Shown here: piece after piece, positions 1-8,659 of the stretch
Numbering within the stretch: position 1 is the first letter of the stretch
How the letters are laid out: each line of letters opens with the position of its first letter
DNA from: Parapusillimonas granuli
Lineage (GTDB): Bacteria > Pseudomonadota > Gammaproteobacteria > Burkholderiales > Burkholderiaceae_B
DNA length: 64,000 bases
Assembly: GCF_013416525.1 (NCBI RefSeq)
Contig: NZ_JACCEM010000011.1
Coordinates: 1 to 64,000, forward strand
Reading direction: 5' to 3'
Notes under the pieces: generated by a model
Told to the model about the DNA's origin: nothing
Database searches by the model: none
What the model saw: the letters and a program-made list of their open reading frames with translations, nothing else
Made by a program: the position numbers and the translations under genes

Positions 1-981
1 GATCTGCGCCTGCCCCTGGAGGCCGCGCTGAGCGCCACGCTCGAGCAGGCCGAGCGCCGGCACGTGGCCCACGCGCTGGCGGCGGTGCGCGCCGACGTGC
101 GCGCCGGGCACCGCCTGTGCGACGCCATGGCGGCGCGGCCGCGGGACTTCCCGTCCGTCTACCGGGCGCTGATCGAGGCGGGCGAACAGTCCGGCGAGCT
201 GTCCCAGGTGATGGAAAAGCTGGCCGACTACATCGAGTCGCGCGGCGCCCTGCGCAACAAGGTGTTGACGGCCTTCATCTACCCCGCGATCGTGACCGTG
301 ACGGCCATCGCCATCGTGATCTTCCTGCTCAGCTACGTCGTGCCCCAGGTGGTGGGCGCCTTCGCCCAGACCCAGCAGGCCCTGCCCCTGCTGACGCGCA
401 TCATGCTGTCCGCCAGCGCCTTCCTGCGCGACTGGGGCGCGCTTGCGGCCCTGGCGCTCGCCTTGCTGTTCGCCGGCTGGCGCTGGTATTTGCGCCACCC
501 GCCCGCCCGCCTGGCCTGGCACGCGCGCGTGCTGCGCCTGCCCTTGCTGGGCCGCTTCGTGCTTGGCGTGAACACCGCCCGCTATGCCTCGACCCTGGCC
601 ATCCTGACCAGCAGCGGGGTCCCCCTGCTGGCCGCGCTGGACGCCGCGCGCCGCACGCTGAGCAACGACAGGCTGGGCCTGGCGGTGGAAGACGCGGCGC
701 GGCGGGTGCGCGAAGGCAGCCCGCTCGCGCCGGCCCTGCAGGCGCAGAAGGCCTTCCCGCCGCTGCTGATCCACCTGATAGGCAGCGGCGAGCGGACGGG
801 GGAATTGCCGGCCATGCTGGAACGCGCGGCGCGCACGCTGTCCAACGAGCTGGAGCGGCGCGCGCTCGCCATGACGGCGCTGCTGGAACCGCTGATGACC
901 TTGGTCATGGGCGGGATCGTACTGTTCATCGTGCTGGCCGTCATGCTGCCCATCATCGAGATCAACCAGATGATACGTTGA
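1..981 (+). CDS. gspF: Type II secretion inner-membrane platform protein GspF (5' end outside window)
   Basis: The reading frame is open from base 1, so the N-terminus lies outside the window; about 326 codons are visible of a family that is usually near 400. GspF is the polytopic inner-membrane protein of the type II secretion system, contacting the GspE ATPase and the GspL/M platform. The visible part shows the second half of the first GspF cytoplasmic domain (ALIEAGEQSGELSQVMEKL), a transmembrane pair around VLTAFIYPAIVTVTAIAIVI, a second GspF domain (IGSGERTGELPAMLERAA) and a final hydrophobic helix ending in LPIIEINQMIR. The tandem domains with the GERTGEL motif are diagnostic. Its 3' end overlaps the opposing FGE-like gene by 20 bp. 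Other gsp genes should lie to the left. Confidence 0.93.
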   Translation, partial: DLRLPLEAALSATLEQAERRHVAHALAAVRADVRAGHRLCDAMAARPRDFPSVYRALIEAGEQSGELSQVMEKLADYIESRGALRNKVLTAFIYPAIVTVTAIAIVIFLLSYVVPQVVGAFAQTQQALPLLTRIMLSASAFLRDWGALAALALALLFAGWRWYLRHPPARLAWHARVLRLPLLGRFVLGVNTARYASTLAILTSSGVPLLAALDAARRTLSNDRLGLAVEDAARRVREGSPLAPALQAQKAFPPLLIHLIGSGERTGELPAMLERAARTLSNELERRALAMTALLEPLMTLVMGGIVLFIVLAVMLPIIEINQMIR

Positions 982-2101
982 CCGGCGGGCCGTCCCGCAC
1001 CAGCCGGAAGCCCACGTGGGACATGGGGCTGTAGGGATCGGAGCCGCGCCGGGCGCTGGGCCGGTAGGACAGGCAATAGCTTTCATTGCAAAGAAAGGAG
1101 CCGCCCCGGATGACCCGCTTGGGCGCGCCGGCCGGCACGCCGGGATCGGAGGGATCGAAGGATTCCGCTGGGCCTTGCGGATCGTCGGCCGGGGCTTTGC
1201 CGGCGCGGGCCTGGCGGGCGAAGTAATCGGCCCGATACCAGTCGGCCACCCATTGCCAGGCATTGCCGGTCATGTCGTACAGGCCGTAGCCGTTGGGCGG
1301 GAAGGTGCCGGCCGGCAGGGTGCCGGCGGCCCCGCCGGCCTGGGGGCTGACCACCGGGAAGCTGCGCTGCCGGGTGTCCCAGTAATTGGCCAGCATCCGG
1401 CCCTCGGGCATCGCGTCGTCGCCCCAGGCATAGGTGGCCTGCTCCAGGCCGCCGCGCGCCGCGTATTCCCATTCGGCCTCGGTCGGCAGGCGCTTTCCCG
1501 CCCATTTCGCATAAGCCAGGGCATCTTCGTGACTGACCTGGACCACCGGGTGGTCGCCCTTGCCCGCGATGGAGCTGCCGGGCCCTTGCGGATGCCGCCA
1601 GTCCGCGCCCGGCACGTAGCGCCACCATTGGGTATAGTCGGCCAGGTCGACCGGACCCTTGGTGCCGACGAAGACCATGGCGCCGGGCACCAGCACGCCG
1701 TCCGGCGGCTTCGGAACGCCGGGAGGCAGCTGTACCCGGATGGTCTCCCAATCGGGGATTTTTTCCGCGGTCGTGACATAGCCGGTTTGCCGCACGAATT
1801 CGGCGAACTGGTCGTTGGTGACGTGGGTGAGATCCATCCAGAAGCCGCGCACGCGGACCGCGTGGGCCGGGCGCTCGTTCGGCTGGGCCAGCCGGTTGTC
1901 GCTGCCCATCAGGAACGTGCCGGGCGGGACCCAGGCCATGCCCTTGGGCGTGGCGATTCCGTCGCCCAGGATGACGGCGGGCTCGGCCGGCGGCGGCGCG
2001 GGCCGCCTGAGCCACCCGAAGGCGGCCCCGCCGGCCAGCAGCGCGAGCGCGCCGCCGCCCGCGGCCAGCATCCTGCGCCGTCCGGGCTCAATAGATGCCA
2101 T
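962..2101 (-). CDS. Formylglycine-generating enzyme (sulfatase-maturing, SUMF1/FGE family) with N-terminal membrane signal
   Basis: A 379-residue FGE-sulfatase domain protein. Family members oxidise the active-site cysteine of type I sulfatases to formylglycine. The domain runs from about residue 52 (MAWVPPGTFLMGS) to 368 (SHVGFRLVRD). The two redox cysteines typical of true FGEs are present at C338 and C343 in GGSFLCNESYC, which separates it from cysteine-less EgtB/PvdO relatives. Residues 8-30 (GRRRMLAAGGGALALLAGG) look like a signal anchor, possibly Tat-like, implying a periplasmic catalytic domain; this is inference. Its ATG lies inside the 3' end of the sulfatase gene (14-bp overlap), so the two are probably translationally coupled and the neighbour is the obvious substrate. 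Confidence 0.88.
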   Translation of the reverse strand: MASIEPGRRRMLAAGGGALALLAGGAAFGWLRRPAPPPAEPAVILGDGIATPKGMAWVPPGTFLMGSDNRLAQPNERPAHAVRVRGFWMDLTHVTNDQFAEFVRQTGYVTTAEKIPDWETIRVQLPPGVPKPPDGVLVPGAMVFVGTKGPVDLADYTQWWRYVPGADWRHPQGPGSSIAGKGDHPVVQVSHEDALAYAKWAGKRLPTEAEWEYAARGGLEQATYAWGDDAMPEGRMLANYWDTRQRSFPVVSPQAGGAAGTLPAGTFPPNGYGLYDMTGNAWQWVADWYRADYFARQARAGKAPADDPQGPAESFDPSDPGVPAGAPKRVIRGGSFLCNESYCLSYRPSARRGSDPYSPMSHVGFRLVRDGPPVNVSSG

Positions 2102-4250
2102 AGGAACGCTCGCAGGTCTTGCCCAGATTGTTCTGGATGACGCCTGCGTCGGCGGTGTTGGTCAGGCCGTCCCGCAGGCCGTTGACCACGAAGTCGTAGA
2201 CGCTGGACAGACCCCAGGCATGGGCGATGCGGCCCCATTCGTCCAGGTCCTTGCCGTCGACCACGCCGTCCATGTTGCCGTCGCCCGGGCAATCGGGAGC
2301 GGAGGCCAGCATGCGGTCCAGCTGGGCTTGCAAGCGTTCATGGATCGCCTGGGTGTCGGCGGAGGGACTGAGCAGCAAGTTGCGGTCGGGCGTATCCAGC
2401 AGCGGCACGGGCGCGGCCTGGTTCACCTCGTAGAGCTCTTCGGTCACCGTGGAAACGAAGCTGTCCGTGGCCGTGTCGTAGGCGGGCGTGATGTTGCGCA
2501 CCAGCTTGTAGCGCTCGTCGCGGATGGCGGCCGAGGTCTCGGGCATGATGCTGATCAGGTCGCGCCCGGCTTTGAAAAGAGCCTGGTTGACCTGCACGCA
2601 CTGCTCGTAGCCCGCGCCGCCGTTCTTCACCACGGTATCGCTGGTATAGCCCGGCCCCCACCAGACGCCTTGATTGTCTTCGCATACGCTCTTGGAGGTC
2701 GGAATGTGCGTGCAGCTGCCGCTGATCACGCAAGGCCCGTTCCGCGCGCCGTTGGCCTGCTGGTTGAGCCCGCCCATCGTGAAGTTGATGCTGCGCAGGC
2801 TGGGTTGCGCCGGATCCTTCAGGTAAGGCAGGACGCCGACCGAATCGACCGTGCCGGGGACCTCCTTGTGCACGTCCAGGCCCGCGAGCTCGCCGAACAG
2901 CTGGAAGAGGTCCACGGCGTTGACCATGTGCCCGACTTCGCGGCCCGGCTGCGCCACCTGCGGGCCCGCGATGATGAGCGGATCCCAGACGCCGGTCTGG
3001 TAGGCGGTGCCCTTGGCCTGCCCCGGGATGAAAGGCTGCTTGACCGCCGTGCCCAGCGAGCCGTTGTCGCCCATGATGACGATGACGGTGTTCGTGGCCT
3101 TGGGGTCGTAGACCAGCTTGCCGCCGTCTCCGCGGCGCGCCAGGCCGGTTTCGACCAGCAGCCGCCCGAATTCGGTATCCATCGCCTCGGTCATCTTGTC
3201 TTGTATGAGCCGCCCGGCCGCCGAGCCCTTGCAGTCCAGGCCGTCGGAAACGGGGCCGGAGGCCGAAAGCAGGTCGCGCGGCGGCTGTTGCCAAGGCGTA
3301 TGCGCGGCGGTGTAGCTGACCGTCGCCATCCAAGGCTTGCCGGGAGCGCGGGTGTTGATCCAGTCTATGGCCGCATCGGTCTCGATGCGGGTGCGATAGC
3401 CCCGGGCGCGCGCGTCGGTGGGCGGCACTTCTTCCACCTTGCCTTTGTCGATGATGACCAGGGGCGAGACGTAATAGCCGTTCAAGCGCGTGAAGTCGAG
3501 CGTGGACGGCCGCGGCCCGCAAGTCTGGTTCGGCACGAAAATGCCGCCCGAGTCCAGGCATTGCAGCCCCGGCGAGTCCTGCGTGCGCGCATTGCCGGTG
3601 ATGACGGAGCAGCGGCCGTCGGGCTGGTGGCAGGCGCCGGTGTCCGCGCCGCCAGCCAGCTTGCCGGGCACGAAGCCGCAGGAGTAGATTTCGCTGGATG
3701 CGGCGCCGCCCGCGGTGGCGTCGACCGAACCGGGCAGCCCGCCCACCCAGCCGTAGAAATAGTCCCAGCCGAGCACGCTGGGCGTGGCATTGCCCGCCTC
3801 GTTGTTTTCGGGCCCGGCAAGGTGGAACTTGCCGAACATCGCGCTTTCGTAGCCGGCCCGCTTCAGCACCTTGGGCGCCGTCATTTCATACGGCGAGACC
3901 TGGGAATTGGCGAGGTCGTTGGGCCCGATGGCCTGGAAGATATGGGTGCGCATGGGGTAGCGGCCCAGGAAGAAGGCGGCGCGCCCGGGCGAGCACTCGG
4001 GCATGGACCAGGTATTGCGGAACCGTATGCCCGCGGTGGCGACCGCGTCCATATTGGGCATCTTGGGCGCCACCGCCCCGCCATAGCCGAAGGACGCCAT
4101 CTGGTCTATGCCCACGTCGTCCATGATCACGAACAGTATGTTCGGCTTGCCGGGCCCGTCGCTGGAAGCGACGCCGCTGCTGCCGTCGCAGGCGCTGAGA
4201 GTGATTGCGGCGAGGCCTGTCGCAAACAAAGCTGGAAGGGTCTTGTTCAA
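2088..4250 (-). CDS. Exported lipoprotein type I sulfatase with C-terminal dockerin-like calcium-binding tail
   Basis: A 720-residue alkaline-phosphatase-superfamily sulfatase. It starts with TTG, supported by GGAG six bases upstream. Residues 1-21 form a lipoprotein signal with lipobox LSAC (C21) followed by Asp at +2. Catalytic features are D44/D45 (metal), C86 in CSPGR (the cysteine to be converted to formylglycine), R90, GKFHLAG (K141, H143), H317 and MGDNG (D395, N396). Two cysteine-rich insertions (about 191-244 and 507-551) suggest disulfides in an exported protein. Residues 654-720 resemble a type I dockerin: D657-x-N659-x-D661-G with a partial second repeat near 690-710. Choline, aryl or glycan sulfates are all possible substrates; the sequence does not decide. 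Confidence 0.9.
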   Translation of the reverse strand: MNKTLPALFATGLAAITLSACDGSSGVASSDGPGKPNILFVIMDDVGIDQMASFGYGGAVAPKMPNMDAVATAGIRFRNTWSMPECSPGRAAFFLGRYPMRTHIFQAIGPNDLANSQVSPYEMTAPKVLKRAGYESAMFGKFHLAGPENNEAGNATPSVLGWDYFYGWVGGLPGSVDATAGGAASSEIYSCGFVPGKLAGGADTGACHQPDGRCSVITGNARTQDSPGLQCLDSGGIFVPNQTCGPRPSTLDFTRLNGYYVSPLVIIDKGKVEEVPPTDARARGYRTRIETDAAIDWINTRAPGKPWMATVSYTAAHTPWQQPPRDLLSASGPVSDGLDCKGSAAGRLIQDKMTEAMDTEFGRLLVETGLARRGDGGKLVYDPKATNTVIVIMGDNGSLGTAVKQPFIPGQAKGTAYQTGVWDPLIIAGPQVAQPGREVGHMVNAVDLFQLFGELAGLDVHKEVPGTVDSVGVLPYLKDPAQPSLRSINFTMGGLNQQANGARNGPCVISGSCTHIPTSKSVCEDNQGVWWGPGYTSDTVVKNGGAGYEQCVQVNQALFKAGRDLISIMPETSAAIRDERYKLVRNITPAYDTATDSFVSTVTEELYEVNQAAPVPLLDTPDRNLLLSPSADTQAIHERLQAQLDRMLASAPDCPGDGNMDGVVDGKDLDEWGRIAHAWGLSSVYDFVVNGLRDGLTNTADAGVIQNNLGKTCERSYGIY

Positions 4251-4383
4251 AGTATTCTCCAGTTGATGGCGCGGCCACCCAGACGAACTCGAACAAACAC
4301 CGCATGAGAGTGCGTCTTGCCGCCCTGCTGACTGCTTTGTCGTGGCTGCAAAAACGTAACAGATTATGTGTTTGGCAATGTAC

Positions 4384-4399
4384 CATGATTTTTATCACG
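4384..4399. promoter_or_regulatory. Imperfect CRP/FNR-like dyad upstream of the sulfatase
   Basis: The 295-bp gap between the sulfatase start and the next gene is AT-rich in its middle. Within it CATGAT-TTTT-ATCACG is an inverted repeat matching at five of six positions, with the spacing of CRP/FNR-family sites. It lies about 135 bp upstream of the sulfatase TTG. No convincing -35/-10 pair was identified around it. It could equally be chance in an AT-rich promoter. Confidence 0.2.
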
Positions 4400-4545
4400 A
4401 AAAATAAACTTTCATGAACAAAGCTGTCCGATACAGCAGGCCGGACCCATGGAGCGCGCCGCGAATCTTGCCCTGCTCCGCCCCGGCCCCGGCGCATGGC
4501 GCGCGCCATGCGGCGAGCACCGGGCGCCGTTGCGCCGGCCGGGTT

Positions 4546-7134
4546 TCAGTCCGGCGCGGTCTGGCTGATCTCGTCCACCCATTCCCCGGCGCGCGCGGGG
4601 CTGTGCCGCTGCGCGATTTCGATGATCTGCGCGGCCGGGACCGGGCGGCTGAAGTAATAGCCCTGCATTTCGTCGCAGCCCAGGGCCTTCAATGACTGGG
4701 CCTGGCCGCGGGTCTCGACCCCTTCCGCCACGACCGTGAGCCGCAGGCTCTGGCCCAGGGCGATGATGGCCTTGGCGATCGCGGCGTCGCTGGGATTGTC
4801 CAGCATGTCCCTGACGAAGGATTGGTCGATCTTGAGGATGTCGATGGGGAACAGCTTCAGATAGCTGAGCGAGGAATAGCCCGTGCCGAAGTCGTCGACC
4901 GACACGACGACGCCGAGCTCCTTCAGCAGATGCAGGGTGTTGATGGCGGATTCCGTGTCCTTCATCACCGCGCTTTCCGTGATCTCGATTTCCAGGTGGT
5001 CGGGCTCCAGGCCCGCTTGCGCCAGAATGCCCTGCACCTGCGCCACCAGATTCGCATAGTGGAACTGGCGCGGCGACAAGTTCACCGCCACGCGCAGTTT
5101 CCCCAGCCCCTGCTCGCGCCAGGCCACCGCCTGGGCGCAGGCTTCCTGCAAGACCCAGGTCCCGATGGAGTCGATCAGGCCGCTTTCCTCGGCGACCGGG
5201 ATGAATTCCCCGGGCGGTATCATGCCCAGCTTGGGTTGCTGCCAGCGCACCAGCGCCTCGACGCCCTTCAACACCCCCGTGCGCATGCAGATGCGCGGCT
5301 GGTAATGCAGCAGCAGTTCGTTCTTGTCGATCGCCTGGCGCAACAGGCCTTCGATGGCCACTTTTTCCTTCAGGCCGCGCTCCATGTCGGGCGCGTGATA
5401 GCGGTAGTTGTTGCGCGCATCGCTCTTCACGTTGGTCAAGGCCAGATGGGCCTTGTGCAGCAGGCCTTCTTCCGAGGTCTCGTCGTTCTGATAGACCGCG
5501 ATGCCTATGCTGACGCTCAGGAAGACGTCGTGCCCCTGGATGCTGAACGGCACGCGCATGATCTTGAGCAGCCTTTCAGCCAGCTCGGAAACCTCGGAGA
5601 TGTCCTTGACCGCGCTCTGGACGACGATGAACTCGTCGCCGCTCTGGCGCGCGACGAGTTCATCGTCGGTGAGCTGCGACTTGATGCGCCTGACCGTTTC
5701 GTGCAGGACCTCGTCTCCTTGCGCATGCCCGAAGGTGTCGTTGACCTTCTTGAAGAAGTCCAGGTCCAGGAAGAGCACCGCCACCATGTGCCGGCTCAGG
5801 CGGGAACGCAGCATGGCCTCGGCCAGCTTGGACAGGATCAGGGAGCGGTTGGGCAGCCCCGTCATGGCGTCGTGGCTGAGCTGGTCCACCAGCGCGCTTT
5901 CCAGCTTGCGGCGTTCGGTGAGGTCGCGCACGATCGCCATCGTGAGCGCGCCGCCGTCGGCTTCCAGCACGCCCCTGCTGATTTCCGCATGGAAGATCTG
6001 GCCGCTGGAATTCCGGCACAGCACGTCGCTGTCGAGCGGGCATTGCGGCCAGGAGGGTATGAACTGGCTGACGGGCGAGCCCAGCGCCCGCCCGCGCGCA
6101 AAGCCGAACAGCGATTCGGCGCGCGCATTGACGACCTGCATCCTGCCCGCCTGGTCGATCAGGAAAATGGCGTCGGGCGCGAATTCCATCAAGTCCCTGA
6201 ACTTGCTTTCGCTTTGCCGCAGCTGCTCGCGCGAGCGCTGCAGGCGCTGATAGGGTTCGTTCACGCCCGACACGAATATTGCGCGGTACAAATACACGCA
6301 GCCCACCACTTTGTACACATGCCCGAGCAGATTGGCCAGGTCCTGGGCCTCGAAATACATGGTGAAGCACAATTCGCCCAGGGCCAGGATGACCGCCGCG
6401 ATCGCCAGATAGCCGCCCCGGCGCTGGTCGCCTTCGTTGGAGGCGCGCGGCAGGAGCAGGAAGGCAGCCAGGAGATACATGCCGATCACCAGATATTCCG
6501 CGGCGATCTTCAGGGGGGTGAGCCCCCGCCCTTCAATGTGAGTGTCCGGGATGTACGAAGGGTGGAACAGTATCACCCAGAACACCAGGCCGACGAGCCC
6601 CATGCCCAGCGCCAGGCTTGCGTAGCGCATCGACGGCGGACAGATCCACGACCACGGCATGGCGGCCACCGCCAGTATGGCGGCGGCGCTGATGAACCGG
6701 GCCGCCAGCCAGAACTCTATGCCTTTCTCGACGGAGCTCGGGGTGACGAAGTCGGGCATGCCCGGAAAGGACAGCAAGTGCCCGATGTCCAGCAGGCCGA
6801 CCATGAGGAAGCCCGTGGACAGGACCGCCACGGCGGCCGGCGTGCGGTGCTCGAAGCTGTGCCAGCCCATGGCGAAGATCATGGCGGACACGACGACGGA
6901 AAAGACCTCCATCGCCGTATGGATGGGAAGATAGGTTTCCGGCACGACCGGCCAGGCATGCTGCGGGCTGACCGACAGCCACAGAACGGGCGCCAGGGCG
7001 AGCGCCAGGGCCGCAATCAGGCGGAAGCCGCCGCCATAACGAACGGCGGAAAAAAACTTAGTCACGGAAAAAGCACCCATCTGTTCTTTTCGCCATAATT
7101 CGTCTGTAAGCGTGGCTGCACTATGCATTGTCAC
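4546..7134 (-). CDS. Membrane-bound MASE3-PAS-GGDEF-EAL cyclic-di-GMP signalling protein
   Basis: An 862-residue composite second-messenger enzyme. Residues about 36-290 form a multi-helix MASE3-type membrane sensor, 305-410 a PAS domain (DLMEFAPDAIFLIDQAGRM), 415-585 a GGDEF domain and 600-845 an EAL domain. The cyclase signature is SGDEF (498-502), a tolerated variant, and there is no RxxD inhibitory site upstream. The phosphodiesterase motifs look intact: EALVRW (626), NLSPRQF, EITES, VDDFGTGYSS, KIDQSF and EGVET. The EAL activity is therefore the better supported one. The called start is GTG at 7134; ATGs at 7128 and 7080 are alternatives and none has a strong ribosome binding site. The gene is divergent from the ABC importer operon; its signal is unknown. 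Confidence 0.92.
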   Translation of the reverse strand: MTMHSAATLTDELWRKEQMGAFSVTKFFSAVRYGGGFRLIAALALALAPVLWLSVSPQHAWPVVPETYLPIHTAMEVFSVVVSAMIFAMGWHSFEHRTPAAVAVLSTGFLMVGLLDIGHLLSFPGMPDFVTPSSVEKGIEFWLAARFISAAAILAVAAMPWSWICPPSMRYASLALGMGLVGLVFWVILFHPSYIPDTHIEGRGLTPLKIAAEYLVIGMYLLAAFLLLPRASNEGDQRRGGYLAIAAVILALGELCFTMYFEAQDLANLLGHVYKVVGCVYLYRAIFVSGVNEPYQRLQRSREQLRQSESKFRDLMEFAPDAIFLIDQAGRMQVVNARAESLFGFARGRALGSPVSQFIPSWPQCPLDSDVLCRNSSGQIFHAEISRGVLEADGGALTMAIVRDLTERRKLESALVDQLSHDAMTGLPNRSLILSKLAEAMLRSRLSRHMVAVLFLDLDFFKKVNDTFGHAQGDEVLHETVRRIKSQLTDDELVARQSGDEFIVVQSAVKDISEVSELAERLLKIMRVPFSIQGHDVFLSVSIGIAVYQNDETSEEGLLHKAHLALTNVKSDARNNYRYHAPDMERGLKEKVAIEGLLRQAIDKNELLLHYQPRICMRTGVLKGVEALVRWQQPKLGMIPPGEFIPVAEESGLIDSIGTWVLQEACAQAVAWREQGLGKLRVAVNLSPRQFHYANLVAQVQGILAQAGLEPDHLEIEITESAVMKDTESAINTLHLLKELGVVVSVDDFGTGYSSLSYLKLFPIDILKIDQSFVRDMLDNPSDAAIAKAIIALGQSLRLTVVAEGVETRGQAQSLKALGCDEMQGYYFSRPVPAAQIIEIAQRHSPARAGEWVDEISQTAPD

Positions 7135-7321
7135 GAATAGTAAGCGAAAATCTCAAACCTGATCCATCGTAATTTTCAAGAAAATAAAAGCCCTAGTATT
7201 AACCCGGATTATTTCGCGCGCATTCCTTTGTCGATTGGCGCGTCGAGGTTTTTTCATTAGACTTGACGCCGACTGTTGCATGTCTAACACAAGCCACGCA
7301 AGGCGACAACCGGAGACGAAC

Positions 7322-8644
7322 ATGAACCTGATGAAACTGAGGCCGCTGCTGGCGGCACTGACGCTTGCGGCGGCTGCGCCCGCGCTGGCCGGGACGGTGA
7401 CCGTCATCACGTCCTTTCCCAAGGAACTCACCCAGGCCTACAAGACGGCGTTCGAAAAAGCGCATCCCGACATCAAGCTCGAAATCCTGAACAAGAACAC
7501 GGTGTCGGGCATCGCCTACGTGAAGGAAACGCCTGCCGGCAAGCGGCCCGAAGTCTTCTGGGCCAGCGCCCCGGACGCCTTCGAGGTCCTGGCCAACGAC
7601 AAGCTGCTGGAAAGCGCCACCGACGTCGCCAACCCCAACGTCCCCGACAAGATCGGCAGCTTCCCCATCAACGACCCCAACGGCATGTTCATGGGCCAGG
7701 CGCTGGCGGGCTACGGCATCATGTACAACACGCGCCTGCTCAAGGCCAAGAAGCTGCCCGAGCCCACCACCTGGGCCGATCTGCTCGAGCCCCAATGGTT
7801 CGGCAACGTCGGCATCACGTCGCCTTCGCGCTCCGGCACCATGCACCTGACGGTCGAAACCATACTTCAGGGCGAAGGCTGGGAAAAAGGCTGGAACACC
7901 ATGCTGCGCATGGCGGGCAACAGCGCCGCCGTCACGGAGCGCTCTTTCGGCGTGCCCGACGGCGTCAACAACGGCCAGTTCGGCGCAGGGCCCGTGATCG
8001 ACTTCTTCGGGCTGTCCAGCAAGTACTCGAAATTCCCCGTGGAATTCGTCTATCCCGAGGAAACCTCCATCGTGCCGGCCAACATCGCGCTCATCGCGGG
8101 CTCGTCCAACCCCGCCGAAGGCAAGAAGTTCATCCAGTTCGCCCTCAGCAAGGCCGGCCAGGAAATCCTGCTGCAGCCCCAGATTTCGCGGCTGCCGGTC
8201 CTGCCCTACGCCGACCTGAGCAACATCCCCGAAGGCTATCCCGACCCGGGCGCCATCGCCAAGCGCAGCAAGGTGCAGTTCGACGTCAACCTGTCGCAAA
8301 GCCGCTACTACATCGTGCAGTCGCTTTTCGACCAGACCATCACCTTCCGCCTGAAAGAGCTGCAGCAGGCCACCAAGGCCATCCACGACGCGACGCAAAA
8401 GCTGGGCGCCAAGCCAAGCGGCGAAGCCGCCAAACTGCTGGACGAGGCCAAGAAGCTGGCCTGGAGTCCGGTTCTGGACGCCAAGCAGGTCTCCGACCCG
8501 GAACTCGTCGCCGTGTTCGCGGGCAACAAGAAAGACGCCGAGATCAGCCAGAAGCTGTCCAAGCTCCAGGGCGACTGGAACCGGCAGGCCGGCGAGAACT
8601 ACGGCAAGGCGGCCGCTCTGGCACAACAGGCCGCCACGAAATAG
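7322..8644 (+). CDS. ABC importer periplasmic substrate-binding protein (SBP family 1/6, ferric/AEP-like) with long C-terminal extension
   Basis: A 440-residue binding protein for the permease and ATPase directly downstream. The start is the ATG at 7322, chosen because GGAGA lies just upstream and a clean signal peptide follows (MNLMKLRPLLAALTLAAAAPALA, cleavage before GTVTVITSF). The body resembles AfuA/FbpA or 2-aminoethylphosphonate binding proteins, with TWADLLEPQWFGNVGITSP and the SKAGQEILLQP motif. The paired Tyr-Tyr seen in FbpA is not evident, so iron is not assured. Residues from about 325 onward add roughly 115 mostly helical residues beyond the usual family length. The substrate is unassigned. 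Confidence 0.85.
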   Translation: MNLMKLRPLLAALTLAAAAPALAGTVTVITSFPKELTQAYKTAFEKAHPDIKLEILNKNTVSGIAYVKETPAGKRPEVFWASAPDAFEVLANDKLLESATDVANPNVPDKIGSFPINDPNGMFMGQALAGYGIMYNTRLLKAKKLPEPTTWADLLEPQWFGNVGITSPSRSGTMHLTVETILQGEGWEKGWNTMLRMAGNSAAVTERSFGVPDGVNNGQFGAGPVIDFFGLSSKYSKFPVEFVYPEETSIVPANIALIAGSSNPAEGKKFIQFALSKAGQEILLQPQISRLPVLPYADLSNIPEGYPDPGAIAKRSKVQFDVNLSQSRYYIVQSLFDQTITFRLKELQQATKAIHDATQKLGAKPSGEAAKLLDEAKKLAWSPVLDAKQVSDPELVAVFAGNKKDAEISQKLSKLQGDWNRQAGENYGKAAALAQQAATK

Positions 8645-8659
8645 ACGGGATCCCGCCGC

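Noticed and set aside
1815-4307. Long plus-strand open frame opposite the sulfatase and FGE genes
   Set aside because: No ribosome site or recognisable domain; it is the antisense shadow of well-supported GC-rich genes.
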